Virus record (IMG/VR): IMGVR_UViG_3300048672_000233
Span: 1-62,622 of that record
Direction: 5' to 3' (one strand)
Length of the DNA stretch: 62,622 bases
From: a virus
In this document: in pieces, positions 9,230 through 16,644 of the stretch
Layout: each line of letters begins with the position of its first letter
How positions within the stretch are numbered: the first letter of the stretch is position 1
Translations under genes and position numbers: made by a program
Notes under the pieces: model-generated
What the model was told of the DNA's origin: nothing
The model's database searches: none
The model's input: the letters and a program-made list of their open reading frames with translations, nothing else

Positions 9230-9258
9230 TTTATACCAAAGAATGTGTGGTAGGTCAA
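9230..9258 (-). promoter_or_regulatory. Promoter for small RNA 1
   Basis: TTGACC (9258-9253), 17-nt spacer, TATAAA (9235-9230) on the minus strand. The region downstream has no gene until the antirepressor, which supports an RNA product. Confidence 0.7.
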
Positions 9259-9261
9259 ATA

Positions 9262-9288
9262 AAAACCCTGAGTGCCAAAACACTCAGG
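9262..9288 (-). terminator. Intrinsic terminator at the end of the leftward early operon
   Basis: On the minus strand CCTGAGTG-loop-CACTCAGG (plus 9267-9274 and 9281-9288) is followed by GTTTTTATTT. It lies about 55 nt after the last operon gene. Confidence 0.8.
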
Positions 9289-9343
9289 TAAACCATTAAC
9301 TTTTAAAGGAGGACAAATGAATGCAAATTCATTACGGATGATT

Positions 9344-9814
9344 CTAGCCCTGTTTTCCCACTTCGTCAACAAGTTTGTTTATATACCATTGTGCTTTTTT
9401 AATATCCTCGATGCCATTCTTCTGTTCATATCGCCACAGGTATTTAATCACATTAGCAACGCACGCTGCTTCGATACCTTTTTTGTTCACCACAGCCGCT
9501 TCTATAGCATCAATACACTCAACCCCTCCGCTGGTGTAATGCTGTGGGTGATTCACATTGTCTTGTGGTGCATCTTCATAGGTTTCGTAATTAAACATCT
9601 TCTTTCCCGCTTCTGTTAGCGCATAGCGCATGTAACTATTAGATTTCTGGGATTCTACCCAACCACTTTTTGTCAGGCGTGTTATCTCGTTATAGCATGT
9701 GCGGTAGGTGGTCTGCGCTGCGTCTGCTAACTGCCTTATTGTTAATGGCTTATTTGGGTGTGTGGCTAGTAACCTTGCTATATATCGTGGTCTTGTTTCA
9801 TTAACGGGTCGCAT
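9344..9814 (-). CDS. Winged-helix plus DUF3310 protein, 156 aa
   Basis: The C-terminal half has the DUF3310 pattern NHPQHYTSGGVECIDAIEA, then NVIKYLWRYEQKNGIEDI and AQWYINKLV, a domain common in phage nucleotide or replication modules and related to helical MazG-like folds. The N-terminal half (LTIRQLADAAQTTYRTCYNE) looks like a winged helix-turn-helix. I chose ATG 9814, with GGAGAG upstream and an overlap with the end of thyX, over a longer open frame to 9955 that lies inside thyX. The fusion suggests DNA binding coupled to a nucleotide-related domain; this is inference. Confidence 0.75.
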   Translation of the reverse strand: MRPVNETRPRYIARLLATHPNKPLTIRQLADAAQTTYRTCYNEITRLTKSGWVESQKSNSYMRYALTEAGKKMFNYETYEDAPQDNVNHPQHYTSGGVECIDAIEAAVVNKKGIEAACVANVIKYLWRYEQKNGIEDIKKAQWYINKLVDEVGKQG

Positions 9815-10388
9815 TGGTCTCTCCGAATATGCTGGGGGCGATACCTCGTAGCTGTGCGCGTATGTCATTTGCCACATTTCTGATTTCCCACTGGCTCTCA
9901 CTACCTGAGCGCAACTTAATAAAATCTGCCCACGCTTGGAAATTACCCGTAACAATCAATTCAGTCTCTGAACAGGTTGGAAGCACCATTCTGGCATCTT
10001 CTTTCTTTACTCCCTCTGCTAATAGGTTTGTGTAAACTGCATAGCTCATTTCAATAGCGGTATTAAAGTATTTCAGCTGCTTGCTGTTTGTAATCGCGTC
10101 AGGGATAACAATATCTGACTTGGTTTCATCGCAATACCGTTGTGAGCGTTGTAAAAAATCCAAATGCTTACTCCTTACGAATTGGTGTGAGCAAGCTCTT
10201 GATATTCCCGATACATGAAACGTAGCGTGGGCGAAGCGGAGCGTAGCTAGATGACCTTTATCTACACAATGCGCGGCGCGTTTGATGTTTTTTTCTCTAT
10301 CGTCGCTTTGCGAACCATAGCAGATTCCAGCCATTTGTCCGATAACAAACTCAGGGTCATTAGTGTGGTTTAGGAGTAAGATTTTCAT
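9801..10388 (-). CDS. thyX: Flavin-dependent thymidylate synthase ThyX
   Basis: At 195 aa it is close to family length (about 200-250). It would make dTMP from dUMP using FAD, NADPH and methylenetetrahydrofolate. The ThyX-type region reads SHQFVRSKHLDFLQRSQRY, where the usual RHRxxSxNxxSxR signature is altered (RSKHLDFLQRSQRY), keeping the terminal S-x-R. Other conserved parts are HATFHVSGISRACSHQ and the C-terminal SESQWEIRNVA. It supplies thymidylate for phage DNA synthesis alongside mazG, the polymerase and the ligase of the same operon. The start at 10388 overlaps the end of the HNH gene. Confidence 0.85.
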   Translation of the reverse strand: MKILLLNHTNDPEFVIGQMAGICYGSQSDDREKNIKRAAHCVDKGHLATLRFAHATFHVSGISRACSHQFVRSKHLDFLQRSQRYCDETKSDIVIPDAITNSKQLKYFNTAIEMSYAVYTNLLAEGVKKEDARMVLPTCSETELIVTGNFQAWADFIKLRSGSESQWEIRNVANDIRAQLRGIAPSIFGETNATR

Positions 10389-10932
10389 GTTTTTGCACCT
10401 TGTTTATATGGTAGTTAAGTTTAACTAAAAGGTTGATAGAGGGTTTTAACTCAGTAGGTGACGTGCTGTAATCAACATACCTGCGCTGTATCACCGCGCC
10501 AATCGGCATCAATATCAAATTATCAATGTCAAAATTACGACTATCCCCGTCTAAGAATACAATTCCGTGATTAGGTGGTAGCTGTTTTTTATGGTGCTGT
10601 TCCCATACCAAAATGTGTTTACAGCGAAAATAGCTGTTTCCCATTGTTTTTTCTTCACAGCGCACTTCGATAAAGCCATTTTTATTTACGCGCTCATAAC
10701 CAACCTCTTTTGTATTTGAGTTATACATCCCGCCAAACCTTGCATAATGACCACCACGATTGTTATTTAAGCACTTTAAGCTGTTGCGTTTGCACACCTC
10801 GTTGATTGCTTTTTGTGACACACATGTATCAAATGTTTCATTAAAATCAATCGTCAATTGTTCCCTAGTCGTCCGTTGGTTTGCAGCAAGAAAAGCAATC
10901 TGTTCTGGTGTGTAGCGGTGAACTTGCACCAT
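10360..10932 (-). CDS. HNH endonuclease with N-terminal helix-turn-helix, 190 aa
   Basis: The nuclease core is of the HNH_3 type: FRCKHILVWEQHHKKQLPPN, then HGIVFLDGDSRNFDIDNL, with His in the first strand and D/N in the helix. Residues 1-55 (YTPEQIAFLAANQRTTREQL) look like a DNA-binding segment seen in free-standing homing endonucleases. It sits directly upstream of thyX and overlaps it by 29 nt. Thymidylate synthase genes are frequent neighbours or hosts of homing endonucleases. Confidence 0.8.
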   Translation of the reverse strand: MVQVHRYTPEQIAFLAANQRTTREQLTIDFNETFDTCVSQKAINEVCKRNSLKCLNNNRGGHYARFGGMYNSNTKEVGYERVNKNGFIEVRCEEKTMGNSYFRCKHILVWEQHHKKQLPPNHGIVFLDGDSRNFDIDNLILMPIGAVIQRRYVDYSTSPTELKPSINLLVKLNYHINKVQKHENLTPKPH

Positions 10933-10937
10933 ATCTA

Positions 10938-11174
10938 CTACTCAAATGAAAAGATAGCAGGCAGTGTTTTACGCTCATAATTAGGTGTATCAAACATAGC
11001 ATTCTGAGCATCAAGACTTAATCTGGCATTGGAAACAATTGTATTACCAATGGAAGTGATTGCTCTACTTCTATCAATTTCTGTTTTTAATTCCTCGCTG
11101 TTCATATCTTCGTTTCCAAGGCGTTCAAGCTGGGCGAATAAGTGATTGTTTAAATCAGATAGTTTATTTTTCAT
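10938..11174 (-). CDS. Small conserved-type phage protein, 78 aa
   Basis: It is acidic and helical, with no known motif (RAITSIGNTIVSNARLSLDA in the centre). It starts at 11174 behind a GGAGACAAC-type ribosome binding site and ends 6 nt before the HNH gene. The role is unknown; it belongs to the early operon. Confidence 0.65.
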   Translation of the reverse strand: MKNKLSDLNNHLFAQLERLGNEDMNSEELKTEIDRSRAITSIGNTIVSNARLSLDAQNAMFDTPNYERKTLPAIFSFE

Positions 11175-11182
11175 GTTGTCTC

Positions 11183-11362
11183 CTAGTAACGGAATCTGTT
11201 TAATGCGCGTGTACGCATAGGTGGTGGTAAAGGTAATTCATTTTCTGGTGTGCGTTCCTCTCGCGCTGTAGGTTCTAATGTTTCTTTTGCACTTTTTGAA
11301 CACTTATCCGTGTGTAGTTTGCTGGTTCTATTCTGCTTACATATAGGGCATCTGTACATCAT
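11183..11362 (-). CDS. Small zinc-finger-like protein, 59 aa
   Basis: It starts MMYRCPICKQN and has CPIC, then H and C at LHTDKC, giving a possible C-x2-C...H-x3-C metal site. The C-terminus is proline- and arginine-rich. The ATG overlaps the stop of the upstream 42-aa gene (11359). The length is below usual ORF cut-offs, and it is supported by tight packing in the operon. Confidence 0.55.
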   Translation of the reverse strand: MMYRCPICKQNRTSKLHTDKCSKSAKETLEPTAREERTPENELPLPPPMRTRALNRFRY

Positions 11363-11487
11363 GGGATAAGTCCTGTTAATTTAAATACCACAGTCATAAG
11401 GAGCAACGCTGTGACGAATCCATTAGCAAACCCTGATTCATAGTCAGGGAGTTTTAAATTCTTGTAATCTCTACTAAGTTGTTTCAT
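11359..11487 (-). CDS. Small membrane protein, 42 aa
   Basis: One hydrophobic segment (ANGFVTALLLMTVVFKL) follows a charged N-terminus. A clear GGAGG lies 5 nt before the ATG, and the start overlaps the end of the primase-helicase gene. The function is unknown. Confidence 0.6.
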   Translation of the reverse strand: MKQLSRDYKNLKLPDYESGFANGFVTALLLMTVVFKLTGLIP

Positions 11488-14426
11488 TCATCCTCCGTTA
11501 AAATCTTGTCTGTAACTAATTTAATGCACCTCACGCCTGTTCCTGATGTCGCGTCTAGTTTGAAACTAGAGGTAATGTCCGCGCTGGCTTCTTCTTTTAA
11601 CATATCAATCAGCGCATTATAAGGTACGCCTTTAGTCGTACACCACTGACGTAAGCAGCTTACACCTACATACATGTGATTATGGCTAACTACACGACGT
11701 ACATGAACCACGTTACTTGGTGGCGACTGCTTAATACTTACTTTGTTTGCTATCATTGTCGTGACCATTGTGAAAGGAGCCATATCGTGCAGGAACTCTT
11801 TAAACTGCTCCATTAACGTCATACGATTGCTCGTAGCATGCCCAATAGCTTCTCGGCAGAACTTCGCTACCCATTTAGTAAATACTTCAAGGTCAATGTC
11901 GTGAATCCCTAAGCGTTTACTTACTGTCGCGCCCATAAGAGCCGTTGCACAGATAGCTGAGTAATATCTTTCGCGTGAGGTTAAGTCAACACGTTTATCG
12001 AATACACGGCGGATTTCAAGTAGCTCTCTACGGCATTCGTCAGCGTTCACAACGTAATGCTTGAGCAGCATATCACCCACAATCCCATAGCAGTTTTGAA
12101 TATCCTCGCCGAATAGTTGGTCAGTCATAGCCTTGTTGTCTGCGGCTTGAATCTCAGGGTCAGCATGGATAGGCAGCTCCATCACACGCATTGCTTCACC
12201 ATCAGCCACTAATTTAAACTGTGTCATCAACTGGTGCATACCGTTGTTTCCCGATGTAATGACAGGCACGCACCAGCTCGTTGTATTGGTTCGCATCTTA
12301 TTGACTTGAGATTCCATACGGTTTCTACCTCGCCCTGAGCTAACATCGAATACAAACTGACAGGCTTTATCAGGAGCCATAGTAGTCAACTCATCTACGC
12401 AAAGAACAATATGCCTAAGCACACCGAGATGGTGGAATACCGTCAACTGCTTATCATTAAGATTCCATAGTGAGTCTTTATCAGGTCTACCCCACACAGA
12501 AGTACAAACGTGTTGAACAGTTGATTTACCCACACCAGACTCTTTATTGACCAGATGCAGTACCGCGCCGTCGATGTTGTTTCTAAAGAATGAGAATAAA
12601 GGACTACCCATGCTTAGGAATACAGCAAATAGCCGTGCTTCTTGGTTAGGTCGAGCGTGGATAGCAAATATCTCCTGCCATTTAGCCAGCATCCAAGCGC
12701 GTTTTCCTTGTTCATCTGAGCCATAAGGGATTTCAGTTAGGTTCTTTAAACCATACATATCTGATGCTTGCTGCGCGGCAGCCGAAGGTAAACTAAATTC
12801 TACCTCACCTGTGGCTAAATAGCGGCGCGTACCTAATACGAATGAGGTGTATCCATCTTCCCACCCAAAACTCGCGGGGCATTTTATCTTCTCCGTTGTG
12901 GCTTGCAACTTTGTAACGTAGGCTTTTATATAACTCATAAGTTCTGGATATGATGGCGCAGCAACGCCGTGCTTAGATAAGGTTTCAGTAAAGGAAGCCA
13001 ACGCCGTTACGCTTGTTAAAGGCAGGGCAAATCGCTTCATAGGTTCTCTAGGCTGCTTCATGTGGATAACCACAATCTCACCCTCTACAGGGTCAACCTG
13101 CAAGGAGTCTACCCACAAATCATAGGGATAAACCACCTTACCTTGTAGCTCTTGTAATGATGGAATTTCACCATCATCAAGCGTATCAATCCGTGCGCGT
13201 TTATATACCCCACCATCTACACCACGCAGATACGGGCTAGGGTACATTTCAGCAGGGATGATAATTGTTGTATCTATGCCCGTATCTTCATCGACGATGC
13301 TGATGATATTGTCCTCTGGTTGGGCTTCTGGGTACACCATGCACACTTTGATAGGGCTATGAATATCTTTTTTGTGTGGGCAGTTATCACAGTAGGACTT
13401 CCCATTCTCAGGCACAGGTATCAAGTGTGACATGTAAGAGAACGCACTTCTGAAGGTTTCGCAGGTATGTGGAGCTTCAATACGCACTGCTTTATACTCC
13501 GTTTCCTCTTTGTTATACCCTTCGTAGCGTTTAGAAATCTGATGGATAGCTTCGTCTTTATCATTACAAAACTGCGCGATAGATAATGCACTGCGCCACT
13601 GCGGCTCACTTAAATGCTCTTGGTACTTATAGGCAATACCTAACAGCGCACAACCTCTGCCCTGCATGGATAAGATTAACCCGTGTTTAAACAGCTTGTG
13701 CTGTGAGTTCGCACTAAGTATGGCGGTAGTCACCGCATCGGTTGGCTTTTTAAGGTACGCCATTTCCAACTCAGCAAAGCTATCACGTTCAACGTAACAT
13801 AACAAATCCTTAAATAAACTTAGCTCTATAGCAGGTGCTAAGTAAGCGCATACCGCCATTTTAGGGTTCATTGGGTCTTTGTTGTTAAGCGTATCTGGTG
13901 TGCGTAGTACCCGCGCTGCGTCTGCGGTGCAGTTATGGTCTGCATAGAACTTGTGTTCGACACACATAGCCTTTAAGTGGTTTGCAACCCTAACCCATTC
14001 TGTCGCGCCAATAGCTTCGGTCAATACCCAGTAAGCATGGATACCATTACCACTGTCCACAATAGATGGCATGGGCAGCTCAAATATAGCGCAGAAGCGT
14101 TTAAGTTCTTCCGCGGCTTGTTGTTTATCACGATACTGCTTTAAATCCACATCAACGAAGAAGGCTTTGTGTTTGGCGGTATCACCCATTGACGCTTTAC
14201 GGCGTTGCTTATTTGTAGATGCAACGCAATGAAATATGTTCCAAATCCCCGCTGGTGGGTTAGAGGTTGCGTCTACAAGTTCATCTAGCGAACTGTGGAA
14301 TTTTTGTTGCTGCTTCTCAACAGGACTTTCTGGTGATGACTTACCCAAATAGAACGAGCAGTAATACTGGTTTTCTTCCAGCTTAGGTAAGACATGGGTT
14401 AAGAAGGTTTTTTTATCTATTATCAT
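11484..14426 (-). CDS. Primase-helicase, 980 aa
   Basis: The N-terminal part (about 80-200) has FFVDVDLKQY and SGNGIHAYWVL, as in RepB/AEP-like primase domains. A cysteine cluster SYCDNCPHKK lies in the middle. The C-terminal half carries a Walker A motif ESGVGKST and a Walker B-like IVLCVDELTT, resembling DUF927/superfamily 3-type replicative helicases. Together this looks like a replisome primase-helicase acting with the family A polymerase of the same operon. I use ATG 14426, preceded by GGAGG and a hairpin; an in-frame TTG lies 12 nt further upstream. A promoter is predicted at 14477-14506. Confidence 0.8.
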   Translation of the reverse strand: MIIDKKTFLTHVLPKLEENQYYCSFYLGKSSPESPVEKQQQKFHSSLDELVDATSNPPAGIWNIFHCVASTNKQRRKASMGDTAKHKAFFVDVDLKQYRDKQQAAEELKRFCAIFELPMPSIVDSGNGIHAYWVLTEAIGATEWVRVANHLKAMCVEHKFYADHNCTADAARVLRTPDTLNNKDPMNPKMAVCAYLAPAIELSLFKDLLCYVERDSFAELEMAYLKKPTDAVTTAILSANSQHKLFKHGLILSMQGRGCALLGIAYKYQEHLSEPQWRSALSIAQFCNDKDEAIHQISKRYEGYNKEETEYKAVRIEAPHTCETFRSAFSYMSHLIPVPENGKSYCDNCPHKKDIHSPIKVCMVYPEAQPEDNIISIVDEDTGIDTTIIIPAEMYPSPYLRGVDGGVYKRARIDTLDDGEIPSLQELQGKVVYPYDLWVDSLQVDPVEGEIVVIHMKQPREPMKRFALPLTSVTALASFTETLSKHGVAAPSYPELMSYIKAYVTKLQATTEKIKCPASFGWEDGYTSFVLGTRRYLATGEVEFSLPSAAAQQASDMYGLKNLTEIPYGSDEQGKRAWMLAKWQEIFAIHARPNQEARLFAVFLSMGSPLFSFFRNNIDGAVLHLVNKESGVGKSTVQHVCTSVWGRPDKDSLWNLNDKQLTVFHHLGVLRHIVLCVDELTTMAPDKACQFVFDVSSGRGRNRMESQVNKMRTNTTSWCVPVITSGNNGMHQLMTQFKLVADGEAMRVMELPIHADPEIQAADNKAMTDQLFGEDIQNCYGIVGDMLLKHYVVNADECRRELLEIRRVFDKRVDLTSRERYYSAICATALMGATVSKRLGIHDIDLEVFTKWVAKFCREAIGHATSNRMTLMEQFKEFLHDMAPFTMVTTMIANKVSIKQSPPSNVVHVRRVVSHNHMYVGVSCLRQWCTTKGVPYNALIDMLKEEASADITSSFKLDATSGTGVRCIKLVTDKILTEDE

Positions 14427-14436
14427 TATGTCCTCC

Positions 14437-14465
14437 AAAAAAGAAGCCCTCGATGCGAGGGCTTC
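14437..14465 (-). terminator. Terminator-like 5' hairpin abutting the primase-helicase ribosome binding site
   Basis: GAAGCCCTCG (14443-14452) and CGAGGGCTTC (14456-14465) around ATG, followed on the minus strand by six T and at once by GGAGG. It can terminate read-through from the upstream gene or, if transcription starts at the promoter at 14477-14506, form a hairpin at the 5' end of the mRNA. Confidence 0.75.
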
Positions 14466-14476
14466 AAGAACCGCTT

Positions 14477-14506
14477 ATTATGCCCAGTCGGTTAGGATTT
14501 GGTCAA
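14477..14506 (-). promoter_or_regulatory. Internal leftward promoter for primase-helicase
   Basis: TTGACC (14506-14501), 18-nt spacer, CATAAT (14482-14477). It overlaps the stop codon of the upstream gene; the start would be about 5 nt before the hairpin. Confidence 0.5.
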
Positions 14507-15368
14507 TGTCCGTTTTTCCCACTTCGGGTGTTTGTGTTGGTTTCGCTCGCACCGTTGGCTCAGGGATAGCTTCAGATGGCGTAGCCACTACAGGTTGGTT
14601 AAATAGGGGTGCTTCAATGGCTGGTACGGCTTGAACAAGGACTACTGGAGCAGCTTGACCACTATAATTTATTGGTGCAATAGCATCTTTAGCATCTGTC
14701 CCTGCGGCTTGCAATGCGGCGGCTTTATACTCAGCTTCGCTTAATGGACGCTCTGCTGAGAACACTAACTTAGGTGTTGCGCTGTCCAAGTCAAAGTTTA
14801 TTTTAGTCACTACCGCGTTAATAGGCATACCATGACCTTTGAGTTTTCTTGTGTACTGTTGTAATGGCATCGCGGTGTCAGTACCTTTACCAAATAATGA
14901 CGTAGCCGCTAGGGTTAAACCATATACATCGCCTTCGATGTTATCTGCGAGCACCACAGCTAAGCGTTGTGAGAAGCGACACGCTTTAGACTCTCCTTGA
15001 CCTGAACCTTTGATATTCATAGGGCATTCCATACAGGTGGCACAAGGCTTCATAGGCACCGCTGCATCAGGTTTAACCCCATCATCTGACCAGCAAGTTG
15101 GCGGTACATTCACACCTTCTTGGTAAGTACCTTTATAATAAGTACGACTGATGTGTGGGCTTGCGTCAATAACCACGACATTCAAATGGCGGTCAGGGCT
15201 TTTAGCCACTTCTTGCCCTTGGCTCATCATACGGAACACACCACCACGAATGGATAGCCGTTTGCCCCCTGCGCTACCTGCGAGTTTAGCTGATACGCTG
15301 TCTGTGATACCTGCTAAGTATGAAAGGTCTGTAGTTGTTGGTGCGTTGAATAATGTAATGTTGCTCAT
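14478..15368 (-). CDS. Possible ssDNA-binding-type replication protein, 296 aa
   Basis: It has a cysteine cluster CATCMECPMNIKG with a later C (KACRFSQRLAV), a VVVIDASPHISR strand, and an acidic, disordered C-terminus ending DIDQILTDWA, as is common in phage ssDNA-binding proteins. It lies directly upstream of the primase-helicase. GGAG lies before the ATG at 15368. The ssDNA-binding role is inferred from tail and context, not from a certain family match. Confidence 0.6.
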   Translation of the reverse strand: MSNITLFNAPTTTDLSYLAGITDSVSAKLAGSAGGKRLSIRGGVFRMMSQGQEVAKSPDRHLNVVVIDASPHISRTYYKGTYQEGVNVPPTCWSDDGVKPDAAVPMKPCATCMECPMNIKGSGQGESKACRFSQRLAVVLADNIEGDVYGLTLAATSLFGKGTDTAMPLQQYTRKLKGHGMPINAVVTKINFDLDSATPKLVFSAERPLSEAEYKAAALQAAGTDAKDAIAPINYSGQAAPVVLVQAVPAIEAPLFNQPVVATPSEAIPEPTVRAKPTQTPEVGKTDIDQILTDWA

Positions 15369-15369
15369 T

Positions 15370-15558
15370 TTAGTTCTCCATTGAACTGTTGATAAAAGTA
15401 TTTAGTTGTACTTGTGTTACACGAATAGCTCTACCCATACGGGTTGTCTTAATTGCCCCAGCCTTAATCAGGCGGTAGACGGTTGATTCTGCCAAGCTAA
15501 GTTGTTTTGCTATATCATGCACAGTTAAAAGCTGCATTGGTGTTTGTTCTTCGCTCAC
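15370..15558 (-). CDS. AlpA/excisionase-type helix-turn-helix protein, 62 aa
   Basis: Residues 10-60 fit the MerR-like HTH_17 family: LTVHDIAKQLSLAESTVYRL, then IRVTQVQLNTFI. It has a GTG start at 15558 with GGAGG 6 nt upstream, overlapping the previous stop. No integrase is present, so a transcriptional regulator is more likely than an excisionase. Confidence 0.75.
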   Translation of the reverse strand: MSEEQTPMQLLTVHDIAKQLSLAESTVYRLIKAGAIKTTRMGRAIRVTQVQLNTFINSSMEN

Positions 15559-15749
15559 GATTTACCTCCTCTGACGATTGCGCCAATCTTTCTTTGTGTT
15601 GTGTAAAAGGCTTCCCTAGCGTCTAAGTGTTCTTCCATAAGCTCAAGACTAACCTCAATCTTGCGTAGGTCTTTACCTGCTAAGTAGGGCTGTTCGCTCC
15701 ACAAAGAATACACAGGGAAAAACTCATCTTCTTCAACCCATACTTCCAT
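15555..15749 (-). CDS. Small hypothetical protein, 64 aa
   Basis: It is an acidic helical protein (KIEVSLELMEEHLDAREAFY). I chose ATG 15749, which overlaps the upstream stop as TGATG; a longer frame to 15764 exists. The function is unknown. Confidence 0.55.
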   Translation of the reverse strand: MEVWVEEDEFFPVYSLWSEQPYLAGKDLRKIEVSLELMEEHLDAREAFYTTQRKIGAIVRGGKS

Positions 15750-15976
15750 CACACACCAGCCCATTTGTTTAGTCGGTTGATAATGTAGTTGTAGGTTTCT
15801 TGGGTGATATTACCGAGTTCTTCGTCAACTACGAACGCCCTATAACCATCCCCGTCTGGGCTAAAACTATAGCTGAATACCACCCTTTGTTCTGTTGGGT
15901 ATGCGTGAACAACAGCTACATTATTGAGATTAACATAATCAACCTCGCCATCTATTGTCTCGAGTACTAAAATCAT
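15749..15976 (-). CDS. Small hypothetical protein, 75 aa
   Basis: It begins MILVLETIDGEVDYVNLNNV, a small beta-rich protein resembling phage proteins of unknown function. Start and stop overlap both neighbours (TGATG junctions), showing translational coupling. Confidence 0.6.
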   Translation of the reverse strand: MILVLETIDGEVDYVNLNNVAVVHAYPTEQRVVFSYSFSPDGDGYRAFVVDEELGNITQETYNYIINRLNKWAGV

Positions 15977-16368
15977 TTTGCTTTCCTCACACTAATTGAA
16001 TACTCCCGTTCTGAATTAAGCCCTGGTGGGAGTTTGTCAGGGTTTGCTGTAATAAATTCTTTAACTCTTGTTTGGTGTAGCCGCTGTTCCATCAGCTCAA
16101 ACGCATCATTTTCTCTGATGAAGTCCATCATTGATGACCAATCGCTTGTCCAGTATCGTGTCTTGGTTGTTCTAATTACGGTACCTTGACCTGTCTTAAT
16201 ACTATCTGCGTCTGCGTCCTTACAGGCTTCAAGCAGTTTGCTTTGTACTAACTGCATCTGCTGTTTAATGCCTGCATCTTTCGCTTCAAACTCGCGGGTT
16301 ATCTCGGCACGTTTGTCACGCATCTTGATATATATTTCTACTAATTTACTTGTTGCTACGTCACTCAC
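15973..16368 (-). CDS. Conserved-type phage protein, 131 aa
   Basis: The helical N-terminal half may form coiled coil. The C-terminal half has TRYWTSDWSSMMDFIRENDA and PPGLNSEREYSISVRK, a pattern I recognise from phage proteins of unknown function in replication modules. GTG start at 16368 behind AGGGGG; it overlaps the neighbours. Confidence 0.65.
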   Translation of the reverse strand: MSDVATSKLVEIYIKMRDKRAEITREFEAKDAGIKQQMQLVQSKLLEACKDADADSIKTGQGTVIRTTKTRYWTSDWSSMMDFIRENDAFELMEQRLHQTRVKEFITANPDKLPPGLNSEREYSISVRKAK

Positions 16369-16369
16369 A

Positions 16370-16534
16370 TTACCCCCTTATGTCCCACTCGCATTCGGCG
16401 TTTAAATCATCTTCAGGTTCGTCAGGGATGTAGAAGTCATCAAAATCTTCCTCTAGTAAGTTCCCATCTTCATCGTACTGGTCCTCGTCATACTCAGGTT
16501 CTTCCATGTTGTAGTCAGGTAAGTTATATGCCAT
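16370..16534 (-). CDS. Very acidic small protein, 54 aa
   Basis: About 40 percent of residues are Asp or Glu (EEPEYDEDQYDEDG near residue 11). The start at 16534 has GAGGAC upstream. Very acidic small early proteins in phages often act as DNA mimics or host-protein inhibitors; that is only a possibility here. It is the first gene after a predicted internal promoter. Confidence 0.55.
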   Translation of the reverse strand: MAYNLPDYNMEEPEYDEDQYDEDGNLLEEDFDDFYIPDEPEDDLNAECEWDIRG

Positions 16535-16567
16535 TGTTTTGTCCTCATGGTTTGTTTAAGTTCTTCA

Positions 16568-16618
16568 ACTTTCCTCAGAAAGTGAGCTTAGTGTACTCGC
16601 AATGTTTTTACTCGTCAA
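16568..16618 (-). promoter_or_regulatory. Internal leftward promoter with 5' hairpin
   Basis: TTGACG (16618-16613), 17-nt spacer, TACACT (16595-16590), then a 6-bp hairpin ACTTTC-loop-GAAAGT (plus 16568-16583) near the expected mRNA 5' end, then GAGGAC before the 54-aa gene. Confidence 0.6.
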
Positions 16619-16619
16619 C

Positions 16620-16644
16620 ACTTTTTTTCACTTTGTTTAACTTT
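16620..16644. repeat. Three ACTTT boxes at exact 10-bp spacing
   Basis: ACTTT at 16620, 16630 and 16640, directly upstream of the leftward -35 box. The same arrangement is at 26706-26750 and 30445-30459. Confidence 0.7.

Noticed and set aside
9272-9619. Plus-strand ORF with AAAGGAGG upstream of ATG 9317
   Set aside because: It lies almost wholly antisense to the DUF3310 gene, its product has no recognisable pattern, and the AAAGGAGG overlaps the spacer after the operon terminator. Treated as chance.
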